Below are positions 40,137 through 48,463 of a DNA stretch of 64,000 bases, in pieces. The DNA is from Georgenia thermotolerans (GTDB lineage Bacteria > Actinomycetota > Actinomycetes > Actinomycetales > Actinomycetaceae), in the NCBI RefSeq assembly GCF_009193185.1, contig NZ_VUKF01000019.1:1-64000 (forward strand). Direction: 5' to 3'. Under the pieces are notes generated by a model, which made no database searches, was not told the DNA's origin, and saw only the letters and a program-made list of their open reading frames with translations. A program made the position numbers and the translations under genes. Within the stretch, counting starts at the first letter, position 1; each line of letters opens with the position of its first letter.

Positions 40137-40769
40137 ATGGCGGATCGACTCACCCGGCGCCTGCTCGGGGCCGGCGTCGCCGCCGGGCCGGTGTTCGTGG
40201 CCGTCACGGCCGCCCAGATGCTCACCCGCGAGGGCTTCGACGTGCTGCGCCACCCCCTCAGCCTGCTCAGCCGGGGCGGCGCGGGCTGGGTCCAGGTGAC
40301 CAACTTCGTCGTCGCCGGCGTCCTCGTGGGCGGCTTCGCCGTCGGCGTCCGCCGGCTCCTGCGCCCCGGCCCGGCGGCCACGGCGGCGCCGGTCGCGCTC
40401 GCCGTGCTGGGCGGCGGGCTCGTCGGCGCGGGCGTGTTCGTCACCGATCCGGGCGGGCTGGGGTTCCCGCGCCAGGACGCCGGGACGGGGACCACCTGGC
40501 ACGGCCTCGCGCACGCCGCCGCGACGGCGGTGGGGCTCAACGCCGGGATCGTCGCCGCGGTGGTCCTCGCCCGCCGGTTCGCCCGCGCCGGCGCGCCCGG
40601 GTGGGCCGCCTACTGCCTGGCCACCGCCGTGCCCCTGGCCGTGCTGGCCTGGTGGCGCGGCCCGGGGCTGGTGAGCGTGCGGCTCGCCGCCGACGTCGTC
40701 CTGCTCGCCGCCTGCGTCTCGCTCGTCGCGGCGCGCCTGTACCGGGAGGCCGCGGCTCCACCTCGTTGA
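40137..40769 (+). CDS. DUF998 membrane protein
   Basis: 210 residues, six helices. The stretch REGFDVLRHPLSLLSRGGAG, followed by WVQVTNFVVAGVLV, is diagnostic of DUF998. Function is unknown. GGTGGAGG lies upstream of ATG 40137. Actinobacterial members are often near stress or regulatory genes; nothing specific can be concluded here. Confidence 0.85.
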   Translation: MADRLTRRLLGAGVAAGPVFVAVTAAQMLTREGFDVLRHPLSLLSRGGAGWVQVTNFVVAGVLVGGFAVGVRRLLRPGPAATAAPVALAVLGGGLVGAGVFVTDPGGLGFPRQDAGTGTTWHGLAHAAATAVGLNAGIVAAVVLARRFARAGAPGWAAYCLATAVPLAVLAWWRGPGLVSVRLAADVVLLAACVSLVAARLYREAAAPPR

Positions 40770-40876
40770 TGACGGACGCCAGTACGAGCGAGCAGCAGCG
40801 GCGAGGGCCCGACGAGATCGAGATTATGGCTGTCACAACGACCAGAACCTCGACCTGGCTGCGGCGAGGGCGGCCC

Positions 40877-42523
40877 TCACACGGCCGCGGCCGCCGCCCG
40901 CCCGGCCCGCCGCCCGGAGAACAGGCACCCGCCGAGGAACGTGCCCTCCAGCGCGCGGTAGCCGTGCATCCCGCCGCCCCCGAAGCCGGCGACCTCCCCG
41001 GCGGCGTACAGGCCGGGCAACGGCGCGCCGTCCGGGCGCAGCACCCGCCCGTCCAGGTCGGTCTCGAGCCCGCCGAGCGTCTTGCGCGTGAGCACGTGCA
41101 GCTTGACGGCGATCAGCGGCCCGGCCGCCGGGTCGAGCAGCCGGTGCGGCGCGGCGACCCGGATGAGCCGGTCGCCGCGGTAGGCGCGGGCCTGGCGCAG
41201 CGCGGCCACCTGCAGGTCCTTGGTGAACGGGTTGAGCATCTCCCGGTCCCGGGCCACCACCTCGCCCTCGACCCGCGCCGGGTCCAGCAGCGGCGCCGGC
41301 GTCAGGGCGTTCATCCCGGCGACCAGCTCGGCGAGCGTGCCGGCGACGACGAAGTCGGCCCCGCGCTCCTTGAACGCCTCGACCGGTCCGGGCGCGCCGG
41401 GGCGCAGCCGCTGGGCGAGCAGGCGCAGGTCCTTGCCGGTCAGGTCGGGGTTCTGCTCCGAGCCGGAGAGGGCGAACTCCTTCTCGATGATGCGCTGGGT
41501 GAGCACGAACCAGCTGTGGTCGTGCCCGGTGCGGCGCAGGTGCGCCAGGGTCCCGAGGGTGTCGAAGCCGGGGAACAGCGGGACGGGCAGCCGCCGCCCG
41601 GTGGCGTCGAGCCACAGCGACGAGGGCCCCGGCAGGATCCGGATGCCGTGACCGGGCCAGACCGGCGCGTAGTTGGTGATGCCCTCGGTGTAGTGCCACA
41701 TCCGGTCCCGGTTGACGGCGCTGGCGCCGGTGGCCACCGCGGTCTCGAGCATGCGCCCGTCGACGTAGGCCGGCACCCCGGTGAGCAGGTGCTCCGGCGG
41801 CGTGCCGAGCCGGGCGGGCCAGTGGCGGCGCACCAGCTCGGGGTTGCCACCGATGCCGCCGGAGGTGACGACGACGGCGCCGGCGTGCCGCTCGAACCGG
41901 CCCACCGCGGTGCGGGAGGACGGCGCGCCGCGCGGGGCGGGGCTGGGCTCGAGCACCGTGCCGTGCACGCCGTCGACGACGCCGTCGGTGACCGTCAGGC
42001 CGTCCACCCGGTGCCGGAAGGCCACCTGGACGAGGCCGGCGTCGACGGCGGCGCGGACCTGACGGACGAACGGCTCGAGCAGCCCCGGCCCGGTGCCCCA
42101 GGTGATGTGGAAACGCGGGACGGAGTTGCCCGGCCCGGCCGCCTCGCCGCCGCGCTCCGCCCAGCCCACCACCGGGAAGAACCGCACGCCGAGCCGGCGC
42201 AGCCAGGCGCGCTTCTCCCCGGCGGCGAACTCCACGTACGCCCGCGCCCACTCCCGCGGCCACCGGTCCTCCCGCTCCCGGTCGAACCCGGCGGTGCCCG
42301 CCCAGTCCTGCCGGGCGAGGTCGAGGCTGTCGCGCACGCCCATGCGGCGCTGCTCGGGGGAGTCCACGAGGAAGAGGCCGCCGAAGGACCAGTACGCCTG
42401 GCCGCCGAGATTGGCCGCGTTCTCCTGGTCCAGGAGGAGCACGCGCCGGCCCGCCGCGGCCAGCTCGGCGGTGGCGACGAGCCCGGCCAGGCCGGCTCCC
42501 ACCACGATGACGTCGGCGTCCAT
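40877..42523 (-). CDS. FAD-binding dehydrogenase (fumarate reductase/KstD-like flavoprotein)
   Basis: 548 residues. N-terminal dinucleotide site VIVVGAGLAGLVATAELAAA with ADP-binding LLLDQE, flavin region NLGGQAYWSFGG, and a C-terminal FAD-binding segment PGLYAAGEVAGFGGGGMHGY. It is the group of large single-chain FAD dehydrogenases that reduce or oxidise C=C bonds (fumarate reductase, 3-ketosteroid dehydrogenase relatives). The substrate is unknown; it has no signal sequence and acts in the cytosol. GAGGGAG lies before ATG 42523. Confidence 0.9.
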   Translation of the reverse strand: MDADVIVVGAGLAGLVATAELAAAGRRVLLLDQENAANLGGQAYWSFGGLFLVDSPEQRRMGVRDSLDLARQDWAGTAGFDREREDRWPREWARAYVEFAAGEKRAWLRRLGVRFFPVVGWAERGGEAAGPGNSVPRFHITWGTGPGLLEPFVRQVRAAVDAGLVQVAFRHRVDGLTVTDGVVDGVHGTVLEPSPAPRGAPSSRTAVGRFERHAGAVVVTSGGIGGNPELVRRHWPARLGTPPEHLLTGVPAYVDGRMLETAVATGASAVNRDRMWHYTEGITNYAPVWPGHGIRILPGPSSLWLDATGRRLPVPLFPGFDTLGTLAHLRRTGHDHSWFVLTQRIIEKEFALSGSEQNPDLTGKDLRLLAQRLRPGAPGPVEAFKERGADFVVAGTLAELVAGMNALTPAPLLDPARVEGEVVARDREMLNPFTKDLQVAALRQARAYRGDRLIRVAAPHRLLDPAAGPLIAVKLHVLTRKTLGGLETDLDGRVLRPDGAPLPGLYAAGEVAGFGGGGMHGYRALEGTFLGGCLFSGRRAGRAAAAAV

Positions 42524-42645
42524 CGGCGCTCCCTCGTGCTCGGCTGGGCGCCAGCGTAAGGGACGCGTCCCGACAGGTACGGCGGCTTGGCCGCGCGCCG
42601 GGCGGGGCCGCCGTGGACGGCGGTCCTCCCGGGGCCGCGGCCCTG

Positions 42646-43977
42646 TCAGCCGCTCACGGGCGGGCGCGGGTCGTTCGCGGGACCGCCGGGCGGCTGCCCG
42701 GCCGTCGGCGGCGACCCCGGAGGCGGGGCCGCAGGGGCGGGATCAGGCTCTCCGGCGGGATCAGCCTCCCCTGCATGTCGATTCCTGCCCGTCCGCTCGG
42801 GAGCGGCCAGCACCGCGGCCCGCGCGCGGTTCGCCCCCGCGGCCACGAACCGCTCCAGCGGGCCCTGCCCGAAGTACTTGTGCCAGAGGACGGCGAAGGG
42901 CAGGGCCACGCCGATGATGAGGAGGTAGCGGGCGGCGAGGTTGTCGCCCATGAGGTCGGAGGCCGCGACGGGCGTGTGGGCGGAGTAGATGGTCAGGGTC
43001 ATCGCCCCGGCGACCCCGATCGGCCAGAGCAGGCGCCGCGCGGCGGGCAGCCTGGTCACCAGCAGGACCGCGCCGAGCACGGCCATCGCGCAGCCCAGGG
43101 TGTGCACCATGTCGGTCGGCGTGCCGGAGTGATGCTCGGGCGGCACGAGCCACCACCACGACGACACGTCGTTGGGGTCCCAGACGACCTGGTCGGGCGT
43201 CGTCCCCGCTCCCGCGGCGAGGAGGTGCTGCACCCCGCCGAGCTCGAACAGCAGCAGCCGTGACGCGAACCAGGCGACGAGCGCCATCGCCGTGCCGCCG
43301 ACGAGCAGCCGGACCGCCACCTTGGTGGAGGACAGGTTGAGCCGGCCGATGGCCATGCCGGCGCAGATGTAGGCCATGTTCGTCACGGCCGGGAAGTCCC
43401 CGGTGACGAGCAGCTGCTGGACGAAGCCGATCGGGTCGGTGAAGGGGGAGGTGAGCGTGAGCGGGTCGAACGCCGGGTGCCAGCCCAGGGCGTACGACCC
43501 GAGTATCACCAGCGGGCTGACCACGACCAGGCCGCCGGCGATGGCGGCCAGCGTGCGCGGGCGCAGGCCGATCAGCGGGACGGCGAGGAGGAAGAACGCG
43601 CCGTAGTAGGCCAGGATCACCGAGATCGTCGCGACGTAGCCGAGGGCCAGGCCGATGGCGCCGATCAGCAGCGCACGCACGGCGATGTTGGCCCGGGCGG
43701 CGCGGCGGGCCCGCCCTTCCATGGGGTGCCGGCCGCCGCTGATGAAGGCCAGGCTGATGCCCGCCACCATGACGAACAAGGTCGCGGACCGGCCGATCAC
43801 GGTCATGCCCGCCAGCGAGGGTCCGCCGTCGTCCCCCAGCGGGTCCCAGACGTTCGCGGCGAGCATCGCCACCAGCGCCACCCCGCGGGTGACGTCGACG
43901 CCGAGGAACCGCGCCTTGCCCGGCGCACCGGTCGTCCGGGCCGGCGCCGCGACGGCGGCACCGGGAGCGGCGCCCAT
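42646..43977 (-). CDS. Polytopic acyltransferase-like protein (DUF418 / heparan-alpha-glucosaminide N-acetyltransferase-like)
   Basis: About 443 residues, ten or more helices, beginning with FLGVDVTRGVALVAMLAANV, the typical first helix of this superfamily, and GRSATLFVMVAGISLAFISG. The later region MTLTIYSAHTPVAASDLMGD matches the C-terminal DUF418 part. Members acetylate sugars or lipids from inside to outside. A ~70-residue Pro-rich cytosolic tail is added. ATG 43977 is preferred over the adjacent GTG because GGAGG is four bases away. Confidence 0.82.
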   Translation of the reverse strand: MGAAPGAAVAAPARTTGAPGKARFLGVDVTRGVALVAMLAANVWDPLGDDGGPSLAGMTVIGRSATLFVMVAGISLAFISGGRHPMEGRARRAARANIAVRALLIGAIGLALGYVATISVILAYYGAFFLLAVPLIGLRPRTLAAIAGGLVVVSPLVILGSYALGWHPAFDPLTLTSPFTDPIGFVQQLLVTGDFPAVTNMAYICAGMAIGRLNLSSTKVAVRLLVGGTAMALVAWFASRLLLFELGGVQHLLAAGAGTTPDQVVWDPNDVSSWWWLVPPEHHSGTPTDMVHTLGCAMAVLGAVLLVTRLPAARRLLWPIGVAGAMTLTIYSAHTPVAASDLMGDNLAARYLLIIGVALPFAVLWHKYFGQGPLERFVAAGANRARAAVLAAPERTGRNRHAGEADPAGEPDPAPAAPPPGSPPTAGQPPGGPANDPRPPVSG

Positions 43978-44283
43978 CACGCCTCCGTCCGGGGGAGGCC
44001 CCGGGGCCGAAGCGCCCGGTGATGCACCTCAGGTCGTTGCACCGCAGGTCGTACGGGCATCCTCGTCACCTCGTTCTCTCGCGCGTGGGCACATGAGCGC
44101 GCACGGTCCCGCTCCTTCGGACGGCACCCGGGCGCTGCGCTTGCGGTGCCCAGCCGGGTGGACGACCAGCGGGCTGCCGTGCCGGCGTCTGGGGGTGGCG
44201 ACCACTTAACGGCGGGAACCTGAGAAGGGGCCGGGAACCTGTCGGACCGTTCAGGGAACAAACAGACGGCCTGCTCTTCGCTC
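43978..44283. other. Intergenic region with a short direct repeat
   Basis: Region between the divergent acyltransferase-like gene and the hydrolase promoter. Two direct copies of GCACCTCAGGTCGT/GCACCGCAGGTCGT (44024-44037 and 44039-44052, period 15) could bind a regulator of either gene. No small gene with a convincing start is seen in the rest. Confidence 0.4.
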
Positions 44284-44340
44284 TTGACACCGCCGCCGGT
44301 ATGGCTAATCATATTAGCCATACCGGCTAAGGAGGTTAGC
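44284..44340 (+). promoter_or_regulatory. Promoter with perfect palindromic operator for the hydrolase-TetR operon
   Basis: A consensus -35 TTGACA (44284-44289) is followed by a 31-bp palindrome: arms CCGGTATGGCTAAT (44296-44309) and ATTAGCCATACCGG (44313-44326) around CAT. Any -10 lies inside it. A second short symmetry, GCTAA-GGAGG-TTAGC (44326-44340), repeats the half-site core. The TetR-family gene at the end of the operon is the obvious ligand, giving autoregulated repression. Confidence 0.8.
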
Positions 44341-44361
44341 CGCTAGGACGGAGGTATCAAG

Positions 44362-45186
44362 ATGGGAACCACCCAGTGGATCGAGCGGCCCGGCGGCCGC
44401 GTCGCCTACGACGTCGAGGGCAGCGGTCCGCTCGTCGTCCTCGTCCCGGGCATGGGAGACCTGCGCCAGGAGTACCGCTACCTCGGCCCGCAGCTCCTGG
44501 CCGCGGGATACCGCGTGGCCACGACCGACCTGCGCGGCCACGGCGACTCCGACGCGGGCTTCGACGCCTACGGCGACGTCCCCACCGCCGGGGACGTGCT
44601 GGCGCTGGCCGACGCCCTCTCGCCGGAGGCGCCGGTGGTGCTCGTCGGCAACTCCATGGGCGCCGCCGCCGTGTGCTGGGCGGCCGCCGAGCGGCCCGAT
44701 CGCGTCGCGGGCCTGGTGCTCCTCGGCCCCGTCGTCCGCGACGTCCCGATGTCCCCGGTCCTGGCCTGGCTCATGCGCGCGGCCCTGACCCGCCCGTGGG
44801 GGCCCGCGGTCTGGCCCGCCTACCAGCAGTCGCTCTTCGCCGGGCGGCCCCCGGCGGACCACGCCGCGCACCGCGCCCGCATCCGGGCCTCGCTGCGCGA
44901 CCCCGCGCGCTGGCGCGCGTTCCGGACCACCGTCACGACGCTGACCCACGCCGCGGTCGCGGCCCGCCTGGGCGAGGTTCGCGCGCCGGCCCTGGTGGTC
45001 ATGGGCGGGAAGGACCCGGACTTCAAGGACCCCGCGGCCGAGGCGGCGTGGCTGGGGGAGACCCTCGGCGCCGAGGTGCTCGTGCGCCCCGCCTCCGGCC
45101 ACTACCCCCACACCGACGACCCGACGGCGGTCGGCCCCGCCGTCACCGCCTTCCTCGCCCGGCTGGGGCTGCGCGCCGATGCCTAG
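44362..45186 (+). CDS. Alpha/beta hydrolase under TetR control
   Basis: 274 residues. Oxyanion region VVLVPGMGDLRQEYRYL, TTDLRGHGDSD, nucleophile elbow LVGNSMGAAAV, acid VVMGGKDPDFKD, His PASGHYPHTDDP. A cytosolic hydrolase, lactonase- or haloperoxidase-like in style. CGGAGG lies eight bases before ATG 44362. Its last eight bases overlap the TetR gene. The clear operator suggests that it is induced by, and acts on, a small-molecule ligand of that repressor. Confidence 0.9.
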   Translation: MGTTQWIERPGGRVAYDVEGSGPLVVLVPGMGDLRQEYRYLGPQLLAAGYRVATTDLRGHGDSDAGFDAYGDVPTAGDVLALADALSPEAPVVLVGNSMGAAAVCWAAAERPDRVAGLVLLGPVVRDVPMSPVLAWLMRAALTRPWGPAVWPAYQQSLFAGRPPADHAAHRARIRASLRDPARWRAFRTTVTTLTHAAVAARLGEVRAPALVVMGGKDPDFKDPAAEAAWLGETLGAEVLVRPASGHYPHTDDPTAVGPAVTAFLARLGLRADA

Positions 45187-45733
45187 GGCGGGGCTGACCC
45201 CCGAGCGGGTGGTCGAGCTCGGCTGCGCGGTGGCCGACGACGTCGGCTGGGACGGCCTGACCCTCGCGGCGGTGGCGCAGCGCGCCGGCGTGCGGCTGCC
45301 CTCGCTGTACAAGCACGTCGCCAACGTCGAGGACCTGCGCGACCGGATCGCGGCGCGCACCCTCGACGAGCTGCGCGTGGCCCTCGTCCCCGCCCTCGAG
45401 CGCGGGGAGGGGCTGGCCGGGCTGGCGCACGCGTACCTGGCGTTCGCCCGCGCCCATCCGGGCCGGTACCCGGCCGTGATCCGGGCGGCCGGGCCGGACG
45501 AGCCCGAGCTCGCCGCCGCCGGCGGCGCCCTGCTCGAGGTCATCAACGGCGCGATGGCCGCTTACGGCCTCAAGGGGGACGACCTCGTCGACGCCGTGCG
45601 GATCGTGCGCAGCGCCCTGCACGGCTTCGTCACCCTGGACGCCGGGGGCGGGTTTCGCATGGCCCGCGACGTCGGGCGGACCTTCGAGCGCATGGTCACC
45701 GGGCTCGACGCCGCGCTGCGGGCGCTTGTCTGA
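45179..45733 (+). CDS. TetR-family repressor
   Basis: 184 residues. Helix-turn-helix ~24-50 in LTLAAVAQRAGVRLPSLYKH, followed by VANVEDLRDRIA. The C-terminal ligand domain has AGPDEPELAAAGGALLEVIN and VRSALHGFVTLDAGGGF, the WHG/TetR_C_33 type. It overlaps the hydrolase gene by eight bases. It almost certainly binds the palindrome at 44296-44326. Confidence 0.92.
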   Translation: MPRAGLTPERVVELGCAVADDVGWDGLTLAAVAQRAGVRLPSLYKHVANVEDLRDRIAARTLDELRVALVPALERGEGLAGLAHAYLAFARAHPGRYPAVIRAAGPDEPELAAAGGALLEVINGAMAAYGLKGDDLVDAVRIVRSALHGFVTLDAGGGFRMARDVGRTFERMVTGLDAALRALV

Positions 45734-45833
45734 GCCTGACGCGCATGCTGTGGCCGGTGGCCGTGCGGGCGCGACGCCCGCCCGGCCCGCGCGCCCGGCC
45801 CCCTGAGGTGGTGGGCGCGGGTACGTTCGTGCC

Positions 45834-46481
45834 ATGAGCGACACCGGTTACGGCGACTTCGAGTTCGAGCGGAAGTTCTTCGTCCGCCAGCTCCCCGCGG
45901 TGGTGCACACCGAGCCCGAGCCCGTCCTCATCGTGCAGAGCTACTTCCTCGCCGCCGAGGGGTACGCGCTGCGGATCCGGGTCGAGGCGCCGGCCGGCGA
46001 GCTCGACCGGGCCGCCGCCGCGGCGGCGGACGACGCGCTGCTCACGGCGCTCGCCGGCAAGGTGAGCTTCTGCGAGCTCACGGCCAAGGGGCCGTACATC
46101 GGTGGCACGCGCTACGAGGCCGAGCGCGAGCTCGACCCCAACGTCGGCCTGCAGATGGTCCGGCTCGGCGGTCAGCGGGTGGTGAAGTACCGGCACTCGG
46201 TGTGGCTGGGCAGCGACGGATGGGTGCTCGACGAGTTCCTCGGTGCCAACGCCCCGCTCGTCGTCGCCGAGTGCGAGCGCGGCGGGCCCGTGACCGACCT
46301 GGCGATCCCCGACTTCTGCGTCACCGAGGTCACGGACGACCCCCGCTTCGCCAACGACGCCCTCGCCGGGGCGCCGTTCGCGACCTGGCGGGAACGGTTC
46401 GACGCCGAGCTCGCCGCGCGCGGGCCGCGCTTCCTCGAGGAGTTCGGCCACAACGAGATGGGCCTGTCCTCGGACGCCTGA
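45834..46481 (+). CDS. CYTH-domain (triphosphate tunnel) protein
   Basis: 215 residues. The signature ExExK is present as FEFERKFFV near the N-terminus. Strands with acidic and basic residues follow (YALRIRVEAP, RYEAERELDP, RVVKYRHSVW, WVLDEFLGAN, LVVAECERG), as in the beta-tunnel of CYTH proteins that hydrolyse inorganic triphosphate or make cyclic/thiamine nucleotides. It stands alone; tripolyphosphatase is the default assignment. Confidence 0.85.
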   Translation: MSDTGYGDFEFERKFFVRQLPAVVHTEPEPVLIVQSYFLAAEGYALRIRVEAPAGELDRAAAAAADDALLTALAGKVSFCELTAKGPYIGGTRYEAERELDPNVGLQMVRLGGQRVVKYRHSVWLGSDGWVLDEFLGANAPLVVAECERGGPVTDLAIPDFCVTEVTDDPRFANDALAGAPFATWRERFDAELAARGPRFLEEFGHNEMGLSSDA

Positions 46482-46490
46482 GCCGCGCCG

Positions 46491-46859
46491 TCAGGCGCTC
46501 GCGCCGCCGCCGCTGCTGCCGCCGGCCGGGACGAAGCTCCACAGCTCGGCGGCGAGGCCGACCGGGCGGGGGTGCTCCGCGCCGCCGTGCGCGTGGCCGC
46601 CGCCGTGCGCGTGCTCGCTCCCGCCGTGCGCGTGCCCGTGGCCGAAGCTCTCCGAGTGCACCCACGCGTCGTAGGCGTCCTCGTCGCGCCAGCGAGTCAC
46701 TACCAGCCACGTGGTGCGCCCGTCGGTGGGCTGGAGCAGCTCGAAGCCCTCGAAGCCGTCCACGCCGTCCACCGCGCCGGCGCGGTGCGCGAAGCGACGG
46801 GCGAGCTCGTCCCCGCTGTCCGCCGGGACGGTGATGGCGTTGATCTTGACGATGCTCAT
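46491..46859 (-). CDS. MhuD-like haem-degrading monooxygenase with a His-rich insert
   Basis: 122 residues of the ABM/IsdG fold. It begins SIVKINAITVP with Asn7, and DAYDAW puts Trp66 at the MhuD position, so Asn7 and Trp66 of mycobacterial MhuD are conserved. Where MhuD has the haem ligand His75, this protein has a Gly/His-rich insert (~74-96: GHGHAHGG, EHAHGGGHAHGG) before the last strand LAAELWSFV. It probably degrades haem to release iron; the insert may bind extra metal or haem. Stand-alone gene. Confidence 0.85.
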   Translation of the reverse strand: MSIVKINAITVPADSGDELARRFAHRAGAVDGVDGFEGFELLQPTDGRTTWLVVTRWRDEDAYDAWVHSESFGHGHAHGGSEHAHGGGHAHGGAEHPRPVGLAAELWSFVPAGGSSGGGASA

Positions 46860-46987
46860 GACGCCATCATCGCCCCACCGCCGCCGCGGCCGCTCCCCGG
46901 CCGGCGCGGGCCCCGGGGCGCTTATTGCCGACGTCGTTCGTCCGGCTTGTCGTGCGGCGCGGGCGCGGCGCCCCTACGTTTTTCCTC

Positions 46988-47329
46988 ATGCTGAGCCTCG
47001 AGACCCTGATGGCCTCCGAGCGGGAGCTCGCGCACGGCGACGGCGCCACCTACCGGCGGATCCTCACCGAGGACGCCCTCGTCGTCGTCCCCGGCATGGT
47101 GCTCGACGTCGAGGCGTGCGCGCGGGCCATGGACGCCAGCCCGGGGTGGGAGCGGGTCGACTTCACCGACGCCACCCTCGTGCCCGTGGGCGACGGCGCG
47201 GCCGCCGTCGTCTACACCTTCGAGGGGGTGCGGTCCGGCACGACCTACCGAGCCGTGCTCGCGAGCACCTACGTGCTGCGGGACGGCGTCCCGCGCCTCG
47301 CGCTGCACCAGCAGACGCCGGTCACCTGA
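46988..47329 (+). CDS. DUF4440/SnoaL-like (NTF2-fold) protein
   Basis: 113 residues. LETLMASERELAHGDGATYR and ILTEDALVVVPGMVLD, then VDFTDATLVPVGDGAAAVVY and RASTYVLRDG-type strands, fit the NTF2-like DUF4440 fold. No catalytic residues can be assigned. Probably cytosolic. Confidence 0.7.
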   Translation: MLSLETLMASERELAHGDGATYRRILTEDALVVVPGMVLDVEACARAMDASPGWERVDFTDATLVPVGDGAAAVVYTFEGVRSGTTYRAVLASTYVLRDGVPRLALHQQTPVT

Positions 47330-47423
47330 GCGCTGCGGGGGCGGCGCCCGCCGAGCCGCACTCCGCGGGCGCGGCGTCGGCCGACCCGCACCCCGCGATC
47401 CGGCGTCCTGGCACCATGGCGCC

Positions 47424-47909
47424 ATGGACGTGACCGTCAGCGCCGCCGACGTCGCCGAATGGCGCGCGGTCAGGGAGGTGCGCCTGCGCGCGCTCGCCGC
47501 CGACCCGGGGGCCTTCGGCTCCACCCTCGCCCGCGAGCTGGCCTTCGACGACGGCGTGTGGCGTGAGCGCGTCGCAGCCGGCCGGACCTTCCTCGCCCGG
47601 CGCGACGGCGTCGTCGTGGGGATCGCCTCCTTCTACGCCGAGCCCGGCCGCCAGGACGAGCGCGAGCTGGTCGGCATGTGGGTGACGCCGGAGGCGCGCC
47701 GGACCGGGGTGGCGCCCGCTCTCGTCGAGGCGGTGCGCCGGGCGGCCGCGGCCGAAGGGGCCGCCCGGCTGACCCTGTTCATCGCCGAGGGCAACGAGCC
47801 GGCCCGCCGGCTCTACGAGCGCCTCGGCTTCCGGTCCACCGGGGAGGTGCAGGAGCTGCAGTCCGACCCCTGCCGGGGGCAGGAGCGCTACGCCCTCGCG
47901 CTCAGCTGA
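47424..47909 (+). CDS. GNAT family N-acetyltransferase
   Basis: 161 residues. N-terminal RAVREVRLRALAADPGAFGS is typical of a large actinobacterial GNAT group. The acetyl-CoA loop is TPEARRTGVAPALVEAV, followed by LTLFIAEGNEPARRLYERLG. The substrate is unknown. It ends just before the small-gene region. Confidence 0.92.
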   Translation: MDVTVSAADVAEWRAVREVRLRALAADPGAFGSTLARELAFDDGVWRERVAAGRTFLARRDGVVVGIASFYAEPGRQDERELVGMWVTPEARRTGVAPALVEAVRRAAAAEGAARLTLFIAEGNEPARRLYERLGFRSTGEVQELQSDPCRGQERYALALS

Positions 47910-47966
47910 CCTCCCCGATACACCGGGACGTCGCTCTCGCTCGCCGCGGGCGCCGTCCCGCCGCCG

Positions 47967-48113
47967 TCACCGCCCCCGAGCGCCCTGGCGCGCGCGAGGC
48001 AGGAACCGCGTCCCCTCCGGTCGCCGGCCCAGGCGGCGGACCCGGGCGGCGTCGAGCGCCTCACGGATGAGCTCGGCGCTGCGGTACTCGTGCAGCCGGA
48101 GCCAGTGCTCCAT
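47967..48113 (-). CDS. Small WLxLH-LIREA family protein, copy 1
   Basis: 48 residues, beginning MEHWLRLHEYRSAELIREAL, with a basic tail. The start has an excellent Shine-Dalgarno sequence (GAAGGAGAACGAC before ATG). It is a clear paralogue of the 45-residue protein at 49095: both share W-L-x-L-H-[DE]-x-R-x-x-[DE]-L-I-R-E-A and a basic C-terminus. The conserved part would form an amphipathic helix. No known family is recognised. It lies 37 bases past the 48151-48414 reading frame and is probably transcribed from the SoxR-controlled promoter. Confidence 0.65.
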   Translation of the reverse strand: MEHWLRLHEYRSAELIREALDAARVRRLGRRPEGTRFLPRARQGARGR

Positions 48114-48150
48114 GTCGTTCTCCTTCGAATGTGGGTCGATGCCCGGCCGG

Positions 48151-48414
48151 TCAGCGGGCGGTGCGGTGCCGGGCGCGGTTCGCGGCCACCGCGGGCTGGT
48201 CGTCGCGCCGAGGGTGGCTCACAGGCGCCGAGGGCGGGTCGTCGCGCCGAGTGCGCCCGTTCGCGTCATGGGCGTGTGGTGCAACACCCGCGCGTGACGC
48301 GAACGGGCGCGGTCGCGGACGATCGGCCGTCGGCTCGGCCACCCGGGCGTGGAAGTCGCCCTCGCGGCGGTGGGTCAGGGTCGCGGCCGGGCCGGCGGCG
48401 TCGTCGGTCATCAT
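48151..48414 (-). CDS. Possible small protein directly downstream of the SoxR box
   Basis: 87 residues if translated in full. It starts 43 bases after the predicted SoxR-dependent start site, with GGGAGAACGAC before ATG ATG, the same leader as the next small gene. The first ~30 codons have good G/C third positions (MMTDDAAGPAATLTHRREGD). The rest crosses the inverted repeat at 48253-48310 and has poorer codon use, so the C-terminal half may be eroded or not coding. Confidence 0.4.
   Translation of the reverse strand: MMTDDAAGPAATLTHRREGDFHARVAEPTADRPRPRPFASRAGVAPHAHDANGRTRRDDPPSAPVSHPRRDDQPAVAANRARHRTAR
48253..48310. repeat. 58-bp inverted repeat
   Basis: Perfect 16-bp arms GCGCCCGTTCGCGTCA (48253-48268) and TGACGCGAACGGGCGC (48295-48310). 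The 26-bp loop contains its own weaker symmetry. Nearby GTCGTCGCGCCGAG occurs twice (around 48204 and 48240). This is a REP- or MITE-like palindrome, or an internal attenuator in the transcript from the SoxR promoter. Confidence 0.85.
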
Positions 48415-48463
48415 GTCGTTCTCCCAGGTCAGGTGGCGTGCCGCGGCGGCGGCACCTGAGAGG

